DNA from: Neodiprion pinetum
Taxonomy: Eukaryota > Arthropoda > Insecta > Hymenoptera > Diprionidae
Assembly (NCBI RefSeq): GCF_021155775.2
Contig: NC_060234.1
Location: 9,248,283-9,312,282 of the forward strand
Direction: 5' to 3'
Length of the DNA: 64,000 nt
The notes beneath the pieces were generated by a model. That model had not been told where the DNA came from, ran no database searches, and saw only the letters and a list, made by a program, of their open reading frames with translations. Position 1 is the first letter of the stretch. Each line of letters opens with the position of its first letter. Position numbers and translations under genes: made by a program. Positions 12,022-19,949 of this stretch are shown here, piece by piece.

Positions 12022-12523
12022 ATGGTACGTGACGCTAAAAACTATTTAAAACAATTCGTCACCGATAAAAGCAATTGGGACGAATGGTTAGAGCTGGCCA
12101 TGTTCTCCTATAATACCAGTGTACACAAAAGCACTAGATTCTCACCATACGAGTTAGTGTTCGGTCGAGAGGCAAGAGTGCCCTCGAACTACGCGGCTAT
12201 AGTGGCTGTCTCGGACAGAACATATGAAGGCTACCTGTTGAACTTACGTAAAAACCTTCACGAGATACACTCTAGCAGCCGAGAACCTAACCCAGGCAAA
12301 GCATAAATACGAACACTATTACGATAATAAAATGAAACTGTTACAACTAAAGGCAGGAGACCTAGTGTTCCTCTTAATGGAACATAGAAAAAATAAATTC
12401 GCCGACCATTACACAGGTCCACACGAGGTAGTGGAAATTCTCCTAAATAATAATGTTAAAATCCTTGTCGACGGTAGAGCTAGGGTCGTCCACCTGGACA
12501 AACTTAAAAGGGCAAAGGCTTAA
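12022..12523 (+). pseudogene. pol: Gypsy integrase C-terminal fragment (copy A)
   Basis: This begins abruptly inside the integrase core, equivalent to copy B from about 27975. It includes YNTSVH.STRFSPYELVFGR, typical of the region after the catalytic Glu of Gypsy integrases. A 1-nt shift near 12290 separates it from the C-terminal domain (DLVFL..H..NKFADHYTGPHEVVEIL, then VHLDKLKRAKA and a stop at 12523), an SH3-like DNA-binding tail. All sequence 5' of the integrase core is missing from this copy. Confidence 0.85.
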
Positions 12524-12585
12524 CCTCACCTACCTTTACTATTCTGTCCACAGGAGCTACTAGTAACTAAGAACAGAATATTATA

Positions 12586-13014
12586 ATGAGGCTCCCAGCT
12601 AACGAGGAGGATGACAACATCGAGGTAGTTCTCATAGAAAAACCGCAGACAGAACCCCACCTAATCACGAATATCAAAATTTTGATGTACAAAGTCATAG
12701 TTACACTAAATTATAAAGCCAACGACGCCTTCAAATCACTGCTCACCGAAATGGTAAAAATATCAGACATAGGCGAAGGTGATTACAGAACGTACTATAG
12801 GAGAATCCGAAGCCAACAGGGTATAGTAGACCTTGTGTTGGACGTGTTTTTCGCCCGTCCGGACGAACAACACATATCAGTACTCTTTTGCCCAAACAAA
12901 GGCGAATCGTACACTTATTTTGGTAACGGCATGGAAGGCGAGGTATCAAAATACCTCGTCTCAGGCACAAATGCTATCTATGTAGGTAGCCAAATGTTCA
13001 AGGACGCCGTATAA
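12586..13014 (+). CDS. Conserved accessory ORF between pol and env (copy A)
   Basis: This 142-codon ORF has its own ATG, lies 62 nt after the integrase stop and 82 nt before env. An intact homologue of the same length is at 28553-28981 in copy B, with roughly 80% identity by eye and mostly conservative changes. It starts MRLP.NEEDDNIEVV and is acidic at the N-terminus. It contains YKVIVTLNYKANDAFKSLL and a tyrosine-rich GDYRTYYRRI segment, and ends in the conserved YVGS..FKDAV. No signal peptide or membrane segment is evident. Both copies stayed open while pol and env of the same copies were broken, so a function in the element's life cycle is plausible. I do not recognise the family. Confidence 0.7.
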   Translation: MRLPANEEDDNIEVVLIEKPQTEPHLITNIKILMYKVIVTLNYKANDAFKSLLTEMVKISDIGEGDYRTYYRRIRSQQGIVDLVLDVFFARPDEQHISVLFCPNKGESYTYFGNGMEGEVSKYLVSGTNAIYVGSQMFKDAV

Positions 13015-13096
13015 ATGTACACACTACCAAACTAAGTTAGATGTCAGAATTTATAGGTATCGTAACATACATTACAGGAATTACGCGAACCCCAGC

Positions 13097-15087
13097 ATGA
13101 GGTCTGTCCTCATACTAATCTCTACCATTTGTTGGTTGGAGGGAACCCACGCTCTAATTAGGTACGACTGTGGCGGAGCAGCCTTAAATGTAACGACGAT
13201 AAACCTACTCGACATCGACCAATGCGACCTGGAGCATGACAAGACTCAAAACGAACGCACATTCATACAGCTACTACAGCTCACGGAATACAAGCAGGCG
13301 CAAGTTCTGCAATGTAAGGTGGAAATAGACAGGACGGTGTACAGATGCGGCCAATTCTCACATAATTCAGTAACTGACGGAGGGAGGAAAGCCTACCTTC
13401 CCAGAATCTCAAGGGAAGCGTGCGAATCACTACATCGTACAGGCACACTGACTCTCGGAACCCAGACACACCTGGTGGAAATCCCGACGAACGTTACGAC
13501 ATTACGCGACGCCACCTTGGCTGGAAGCCTAACATCGGACGGAACCTGCCAGGGCCAGTACTACAACGACGGATACGGACAATGGGAAAGCGCTGTTGTC
13601 CAAGCAGTAATAAAAATCTCGGTCTACTCATACACCGCCAATGTAAAAATCTCTAATAACCAAATTCTACTAAAGAGTGGAACGACGTGCCCCTTCGGGG
13701 ATGGCCAATGCATCGACGATGAGGGTGGCCACACATACTGGACAACGACGCCCATCGACGAGTGCAAATTCGACAAATACGACGTGCTGTATACGGGATA
13801 CGCCGACCGCATAAACGCTACGGATTCACCAACCATATACTCCCTACAAACAGGCGACACAACATTCGCATTCATGGAAAGGTCCCGAGCCACCATCTGC
13901 GGATACAAGATTATAAATACGGAACATCCCCGTCTCTTCATCTTCGAGACCAACCCCACAGAGGTTTCCAAACAGCGCTCGAAATTAGCAGTGTCAAACA
14001 TAGATATTTTCTCCTACATAAACTCAAAGTTCATCTACGTGGAGAAGCACATCAGATCACAAACTACCAGCTTTTACAGAGACGTAATCGAGCAAAAATG
14101 CAAACTGGAGCCACAGGTATTAAAGAACGCGTTGAATCTCGCAGAGCTCTCACCCGACAGTTTCGCTTTCAATCTCATGAAAGGTCCCGGTTACTTCGCA
14201 ACCATAGCCGGCGAGGTAATCTACATAATGAAGTGTATCCCGGTAGAGGTAGAGTTTCGTAAGACCACGGAATGCTACAACGACCTGCCGGTAAACCATC
14301 AGAACGAGAGTATGTTTTTGCGACCCAAATCAAGAATCCTCGTAAAAACTGGAACAAGAAGGAGCTGCAACGAAGTTGTACCACCGATGTTCAAGGTGGA
14401 AGAGACTTGGTACAAATTTACACCCAGGGCCTCAGAGGCCAAGGTACCTCAGAAATTGAAACCTCTGACCAGTATGAACTGGAAATACAGCAACCCAGGA
14501 CCTCTTGGATCCAGTGGAATTTACACAGAGAAAGAACTGCAAGAGCTACGCGAACACATCATGTTCCCAGCCGAGAAGCCCGCGCTACTCGACACCATCT
14601 CCAGAGGAGCACGAGGCGAAACCATCGGGACCGGGACAATCAATATGTACAACTTGCTAGATGAGAAGACGTTGACACGCATAGCAGAATCGACCGCGAA
14701 AAAACTATTCTCCGGATTCACTACTTTCGGAAGCATCGTAGGAGGAATATGGGGAATTTGGCCGTATGGGCACTGATAAAGTTTCTAATCGACACTTGCA
14801 TCCATGGATACACTCTCCACACCGCATACGGATGCAGTTACCATTTGATAGCATCACTTTGGGACTCGGTGACGCATCTACTAATGCACCTAAGGAGACG
14901 AAAGAGTTATCAACCTACGACGACTGACGCCCAGGAGCAGACGGAACAAACAAATAAAATAATCTACCATGCCCCGTCACAGTCGATACATTTCCCAGAA
15001 AACCTAGATACAAATTCTGACACAGAACTAAGAAAACTCGAGGAAAGAGCACAACAGCGAGCGAAAGATCTTAACCTGGTCCAATAA
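13097..15087 (+). pseudogene. env: Envelope glycoprotein of macro-Gypsy copy A (one frameshift)
   Basis: The 559-codon ORF (13097-14776) begins with a hydrophobic signal peptide (about residues 1-19). It continues with a cysteine-rich ectodomain carrying several N-x-S/T sites and paired cysteines (YDCGGAALNVTTINLLD; CPFGDGQC; DECKFDKYDVLY). A single frame break near 14750-14765 separates it from the membrane-anchor end, which continues in the next frame (14749-15087) as hydrophobic LIKFLIDTCIHGYTL, then a basic anchor LRRRK and a cytoplasmic tail. The look is that of a class III-type glycoprotein of arthropod negative-strand RNA viruses (chuvirus-like) captured by a Gypsy element; this assignment is by impression. 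Copy B env is about 90% identical by eye but truncated. Confidence 0.75.
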
Positions 15088-15131
15088 CACTATTAGGATC
15101 TTTCCGGAAATAAAACATATTTCCTTCAAAT

Positions 15132-15142
15132 AAGGAGGGGGG
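15132..15142 (+). other. Polypurine tract of copy A
   Basis: AAGGAGGGGGG sits directly before the LTR terminus TGTGACGTCCCC. It primes plus-strand DNA synthesis. Confidence 0.85.
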
Positions 15143-15495
15143 TGTGACGTCCCCAGGAGAACGTCTACCATGCATACATTTTTTCCACCACCATTCCAGG
15201 ACTGTTGTTCTCTCACCTCGATCATACTATCATATTATAACATACACCTACATTACACCTAAGTTATAAGCATATATCATAAGCAAAGGGCAAAGCAACA
15301 TGGCGAACCCGTCAGAAAGCACCAGGCAACAAGCCGTATCCACAGTCATGCCAAGTAGTAAAAGGCCGCCATCTTGGCTTGCTCTACTCATCGTATACAT
15401 ATATACTTGCCTTATTACACTATTAGAAATACATATATACTTACATCGTATACAACATACTTGCCTTACTACACTATTAGAAATATACGAATAAT
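15143..15495 (+). repeat. macro-Gypsy LTR shared by copies A and B, 5' part
   Basis: It starts TGTGACGTCCCC right after the polypurine tract of copy A. The LTR is interrupted at 15495 by a Penelope-like insertion and resumes at 19950. Total LTR length without the insert is about 2.24 kb, long for an insect Gypsy. The last part has two ~60-bp imperfect repeats (ACTTGCCTTA.TACACTATTAGAAATA). Confidence 0.85.
15484..15495. repeat. Target-site duplication of PLE-1, left
   Basis: TATACGAATAAT occurs here and again at 19938-19949 on the other side of the Penelope-like pair. A 12-bp duplication fits PLE insertion. About 31 bp of unpaired sequence lies between this site and the inverted repeat. Confidence 0.75.
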
Positions 15496-15587
15496 CCATT
15501 ATATTAACGTCCATGATATATCATACAAACAACAGGAATTAACAGGAACTTGGACTATTGATAAACGCAAATCATTGATTCCGCAAC

Positions 15588-15617
15588 GTTTCGACCATTT
15601 TATTTGGCCTTCTTCAG
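15588..15617 (-). ncRNA. Hammerhead-ribozyme-like core, PLE-1 minus arm
   Basis: The minus strand reads CUGAAGA, a stem II hairpin (GGCCA / UGGUC) and then GAAAC. This is the CUGANGA..GAAA catalytic core arrangement known from Penelope-element hammerheads. Stems I and III were not verified. An identical mirror copy is at 19848-19877. Confidence 0.6.
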
Positions 15618-16031
15618 GCGTCTATAAACATACATATAAATACAAAATATTTTAAACACAACGCATAATACATATAACAAGATTATACAAATAATAGCAA
15701 ATAAATTTACCTCAATTTATAAGCGTAAACAATATAAATCTTCTTATACAACTTCATTAGCTCCTCATAAATAATTAACAAAATTCAAAAATTTATTAAT
15801 TAAAAAGAACGCAGCTAACAGAACCGACTTGTACATGTAAATAAACTGTCGACCGCAGTCAACCTCAAAATATACATAAATGAGGAAACAGTAAGCGAAT
15901 GAAGCGCCCTTGTTTCCCACATTCACCGCCGCGGGAATTCAAAACAATACTCTAAAACATTTCTACAGTATCTGAGTCAAAACAAAAATTAAATACATTA
16001 AAATAGTCTAAACATTCAAAATAAAGTAAAA

Positions 16032-17483
16032 CTAACGTGCGTCACCAAGATAATCGTTATAAACCGATAAAATCTCGTTGTACATTGCACTCAGATTCTG
16101 GGTGTCAGTACGCTTGTTTACCGTGTCATTAAGTTTAATCCAAACCATTTCACTAACCGATCTTTTTAACCAGTTATTCTCTAAATCTAAGATCTTCGCT
16201 TTGTCAAAATCAAACCCATGACCCGAGTCGAAGTAATGTGCGGCCAGCGCTGTTTTGTTCTCATCCAAGATTTTAACATTCCTACAACTATTCCTATGTT
16301 GGTAAATCCTATTTTTTAAATACTGTTTGGTTTGACCCACATAACAAAGTCCACAAGAGCACGGGATCTTGTACACTACACCTGCTCTTTGATCCTGCTG
16401 CACTGGATCCTTTAACTTAGTGTATAATGATTTTATTTTATACACGTTATAATAAGCCAGCTTTACATTAGTACCTGTAAAACAACTATTAATTTTATGT
16501 GACAAGCCCGGAACAAAAGGAAACCGGCAGTACTTGATGAAATTCGTAGGACGAACTCCACCAACCCCACCATTTGCTTTATTCTCTTTAAACTTAATGA
16601 TAGCTGCACGAACAAACGATCTTGGATAACTGTTATTAGTTAACAACATCTCAATTTTTTGATAATTGTCCTCATGATACTCCTCGCTGCTAAGTCTAAA
16701 CATTCTATCCAGTAAACCATGAATCATTCCCACTTTCTGTGACATTGGGTGGTTGGAACAGAAATTCAAAATTCTTCCTGAACTAGTTGGTTTGGTGTAC
16801 CAATTAGTCTTCAAATGGTTGTTGGATCTTTCAACCATGATATCTAGGAATGGAATACAACCATTCTGTTCCACTTCCATGGTGAACTGGATATTCTCTT
16901 CAAAGCTATTAAACAACTCCAAGACTCTGTTTAATTCCGTCTCAGGGACTGCAGCGATAGTATCATCTACGTACAATTTAATAAACGCAATGTTAAACGG
17001 GAGCGCCGTAATTATCTGTTGTAACACATAATTCATAACAATATTGGCCAACACCGGACTAGCTGGATTACCCATACTACAACCTTCAACCTGTCTGTAC
17101 AACACCCCATTATACGTAAAATAACTGGTTTCAAAACAAAACTCTATAAGTTTAATAAGCAAATATTTAGGAACTTTAACTAAATGTTTGATGTTGTCCC
17201 AAGATTCATTAATGACCTTCAATACTAAATCCTTACGGATATTTGTAAACAACGAGACTACGTCAAGTGATATCAATCTATAATCACTATGTAATTCAAC
17301 GTCTCTAATAAAATCAACGAATTGAAAAGAATTTAATAAATTAAAACTAAAAGTATCCACAACCGGTGTCAAAATTTCATGTACAACTCGCGACAACTTA
17401 TAGCTAGGAGATTGTATGCAACTCACTACCGGACGTAACTTGCAAGTTGGTTTGTGCGTCTTACGTAGTCCATATATCCGTGG
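16032..17483 (-). CDS. PLE-1 reverse transcriptase with GIY-YIG endonuclease (minus arm, 5'-truncated)
   Basis: The frame is open from 17534, but PLE sequence proper starts at PRIYGLRKTHK (about 17483). The RT finger/palm motifs follow: LISLDVVSLFTNI, CSMGNPASPVLANIVM and the active-site YVDDTIAAV. The C-terminal third is a GIY-YIG nuclease in Penelope style: VVYKIPCSCGLCYVGQT, KNRIYQH, the AAHYFDSGHGFDF region and a basic NKRTDTQN end. PLEs use the nuclease and RT for target-primed retrotransposition. The N-terminal RT part is missing, so this copy is dead on arrival. There is no stop or frameshift in about 480 codons. Confidence 0.92.
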   Translation of the reverse strand, partial: PRIYGLRKTHKPTCKLRPVVSCIQSPSYKLSRVVHEILTPVVDTFSFNLLNSFQFVDFIRDVELHSDYRLISLDVVSLFTNIRKDLVLKVINESWDNIKHLVKVPKYLLIKLIEFCFETSYFTYNGVLYRQVEGCSMGNPASPVLANIVMNYVLQQIITALPFNIAFIKLYVDDTIAAVPETELNRVLELFNSFEENIQFTMEVEQNGCIPFLDIMVERSNNHLKTNWYTKPTSSGRILNFCSNHPMSQKVGMIHGLLDRMFRLSSEEYHEDNYQKIEMLLTNNSYPRSFVRAAIIKFKENKANGGVGGVRPTNFIKYCRFPFVPGLSHKINSCFTGTNVKLAYYNVYKIKSLYTKLKDPVQQDQRAGVVYKIPCSCGLCYVGQTKQYLKNRIYQHRNSCRNVKILDENKTALAAHYFDSGHGFDFDKAKILDLENNWLKRSVSEMVWIKLNDTVNKRTDTQNLSAMYNEILSVYNDYLGDAR

Positions 17484-17570
17484 TGCTCGAGTATAGCTCG
17501 ACCGAAGGTTCTTCTCTTCAGCTTCGTCAATCACACCCGAAGATGCTAGCTCCGGATATATATATAATAC

Positions 17571-17981
17571 GTGTCATTTAGCGCTTTTCAATACTACTGT
17601 ACAATAGCGCTCTGGAAACGATTGCTTGATATATCCAGCTCTAGAGGAATACTAACCCTTGAGCATCTCCAGATTAATCAAGTCCTAGCATTCGATTACC
17701 CACTACCAACAGATATTCAAATGTATCTTCAGGGAGTCGGAGATATCCGAGACGCTTCAGGCCGCGAGTTTCACCTCCATATCCAAGGCCTATTAACCGA
17801 CCACAGGATTAACGGAATATCGGGAAGTTATGGTATATTAAACCATCATAATCATAGTCTTTATGAAACACTGCCCGCACCCATAATATCGGTACTTAAA
17901 ATGCAAGCCGATCTTAATCCTAATGCCAATCTTGACTGGGATTTACCAGTAGGACTTAGACCTCTGAATCCCGGTGCACAA
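17571..17981 (+). pseudogene. Capsid-like virus-derived fragment 1, fused in frame to PLE-1
   Basis: This ~137-codon segment forms the spacer between the two PLE-1 arms and reads in frame into the plus-arm RT. The first codon is GTG with no upstream start; a TAA lies two codons before it. By eye it is homologous to the ORF at 49080-49789: shared QYYCT/TWYCT, RG, YPLPT/YPVPT, YL..VGD, then GSYG/GDFG and YETLPAP/YETSPAP in the same order and spacing. The other copy has an arginine-glycine-rich N-terminus, as many RNA-virus coat proteins do, so I read both as capsid-like endogenous viral fragments. The virus family is unassigned, and a cellular or PLE-borne origin is not excluded. Confidence 0.6.
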
Positions 17982-17984
17982 CCT

Positions 17985-19433
17985 AGGATATATGGACTAC
18001 GTAAGACGCACAAACATACTTGCAAGTTACGTCCGGTAGTGAGTTGCATACAATCTCCTAGCTATAAGTTGTCGCGAGTTGTACATGAAATTTTGACACC
18101 GGTTGTGGATACTTTTAGTTTTAATTTATTAAATTCTTTTCAATTCGTTGATTTTATTAGAGACGTTGAATTACATAGTGATTATAGATTGATATCACTT
18201 GACGTAGTCTCGTTGTTTACAAATATCCGTAAGGATTTAGTATTGAAGGTCATTAATGAATCTTGGGACAACATCAAACATTTAGTTAAAGTTCCTAAAT
18301 ATTTGCTTATTAAACTTATAGAGTTTTGTTTTGAAACCAGTTATTTTACGTATAATGGGGTGTTGTACAGACAGGTTGAAGGTTGTAGTATGGGTAATCC
18401 AGCTAGTCCGGTGTTGGCCAATATTGTTATGAATTATGTGTTACAACAGATAATTACGGCGCTCCCGTTTAACATTGCGTTTATTAAATTGTACGTAGAT
18501 GATACTATCGCTGCAGTCCCTGAGACGGAATTAAACAGAGTCTTGGAGTTGTTTAATAGCTTTGAAGAGAATATCCAGTTCACCATGGAAGTGGAACAGA
18601 ATGGTTGTATTCCATTCCTAGATATCATGGTTGAAAGATCCAACAACCATTTGAAGACTAATTGGTACACCAAACCAACTAGTTCAGGAAGAATTTTGAA
18701 TTTCTGTTCCAACCACCCAATGTCACAGAAAGTGGGAATGATTCATGGTTTACTGGATAGAATGTTTAGACTTAGCAGCGAGGAGTATCATGAGGACAAT
18801 TATCAAAAAATTGAGATGTTGTTAACTAATAACAGTTATCCAAGATCGTTTGTTCGTGCAGCTATCATTAAGTTTAAAGAGAATAAAGCAAATGGTGGGG
18901 TTGGTGGAGTTCGTCCTACGAATTTCATCAAGTACTGCCGGTTTCCTTTTGTTCCGGGCTTGTCACATAAAATTAATAGTTGTTTTACAGGTACTAATGT
19001 AAAGCTGGCTTATTATAACGTGTATAAAATAAAATCATTATACACTAAGTTAAAGGATCCAGTGCAGCAGGATCAAAGAGCAGGTGTAGTGTACAAGATC
19101 CCGTGCTCTTGTGGACTTTGTTATGTGGGTCAAACCAAACAGTATTTAAAAAATAGGATTTACCAACATAGGAATAGTTGTAGGAATGTTAAAATCTTGG
19201 ATGAGAACAAAACAGCGCTGGCCGCACATTACTTCGACTCGGGTCATGGGTTTGATTTTGACAAAGCGAAGATCTTAGATTTAGAGAATAACTGGTTAAA
19301 AAGATCGGTTAGTGAAATGGTTTGGATTAAACTTAATGACACGGTAAACAAGCGTACTGACACCCAGAATCTGAGTGCAATGTACAACGAGATTTTATCG
19401 GTTTATAACGATTATCTTGGTGACGCACGTTAG
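17985..19433 (+). CDS. PLE-1 reverse transcriptase with GIY-YIG endonuclease (plus arm)
   Basis: This is the mirror copy of the minus-arm ORF, starting at RIYGLRKTHK directly after the capsid-like segment. The frame 17571-19433 is one uninterrupted 620-codon ORF. The RT active site is YVDDTIAA and the GIY-YIG motif is VYKIPC...CYVGQT. Only one residue (KHTCKL versus KPTCKL) differs from the other arm in the shared part. The in-frame fusion to foreign sequence is striking but may be chance (1 in 3). Confidence 0.92.
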   Translation, partial: RIYGLRKTHKHTCKLRPVVSCIQSPSYKLSRVVHEILTPVVDTFSFNLLNSFQFVDFIRDVELHSDYRLISLDVVSLFTNIRKDLVLKVINESWDNIKHLVKVPKYLLIKLIEFCFETSYFTYNGVLYRQVEGCSMGNPASPVLANIVMNYVLQQIITALPFNIAFIKLYVDDTIAAVPETELNRVLELFNSFEENIQFTMEVEQNGCIPFLDIMVERSNNHLKTNWYTKPTSSGRILNFCSNHPMSQKVGMIHGLLDRMFRLSSEEYHEDNYQKIEMLLTNNSYPRSFVRAAIIKFKENKANGGVGGVRPTNFIKYCRFPFVPGLSHKINSCFTGTNVKLAYYNVYKIKSLYTKLKDPVQQDQRAGVVYKIPCSCGLCYVGQTKQYLKNRIYQHRNSCRNVKILDENKTALAAHYFDSGHGFDFDKAKILDLENNWLKRSVSEMVWIKLNDTVNKRTDTQNLSAMYNEILSVYNDYLGDAR

Positions 19434-19847
19434 TTTTACTTTATTTTGAATGTTTAGACTATTTTAATGTATTTAATTTTTGTTTTGACTCAGATACTGT
19501 AGAAATGTTTTAGAGTATTGTTTTGAATTCCCGCGGCGGTGAATGTGGGAAACAAGGGCGCTTCATTCGCTTACTGTTTCCTCATTTATGTATATTTTGA
19601 GGTTGACTGCGGTCGACAGTTTATTTACATGTACAAGTCGGTTCTGTTAGCTGCGTTCTTTTTAATTAATAAATTTTTGAATTTTGTTAATTATTTATGA
19701 GGAGCTAATGAAGTTGTATAAGAAGATTTATATTGTTTACGCTTATAAATTGAGGTAAATTTATTTGCTATTATTTGTATAATCTTGTTATATGTATTAT
19801 GCGTTGTGTTTAAAATATTTTGTATTTATATGTATGTTTATAGACGC

Positions 19848-19877
19848 CTGAAGAAGGCCAAATAAAATGGTCGAAAC
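19848..19877 (+). ncRNA. Hammerhead-ribozyme-like core, PLE-1 plus arm
   Basis: CUGAAGA, then the hairpin GGCCA-loop-UGGUC, then GAAAC, about 60 nt from the end of the arm. This is the position and core expected for a PLE terminal hammerhead. It mirrors 15588-15617. Confidence 0.6.
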
Positions 19878-19949
19878 GTTGCGGAATCAATGATTTGCGT
19901 TTATCAATAGTCCAAGTTCCTGTTAATTCCTGTTGTTTATACGAATAAT

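Larger units (their letters stand above)
15496..19937. mobile_element. Penelope-like inverted pair PLE-1
   Basis: Two copies of one Penelope-like element lie head-to-head. The arms 15527-about 17480 (minus) and about 17985-19938 (plus) are mirror images: every paired coordinate I checked sums to 35465, so there is no net indel over ~1.95 kb. The translated RT ORFs differ by one residue in the shared part. Both arms are 5'-truncated within the RT. A ~500-bp spacer separates them. The pair splits a macro-Gypsy LTR and is flanked by a 12-bp target duplication. Such identity means a recent insertion, or gene conversion between the arms. Confidence 0.9.

Noticed and set aside
13762..14664. Plus-strand ORFs overlapping env in other frames (13762-14262, 14272-14664)
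   Set aside because: They are frame shadows of env; low-complexity Arg/Gln-rich translations without conservation of start and stop in copy B.
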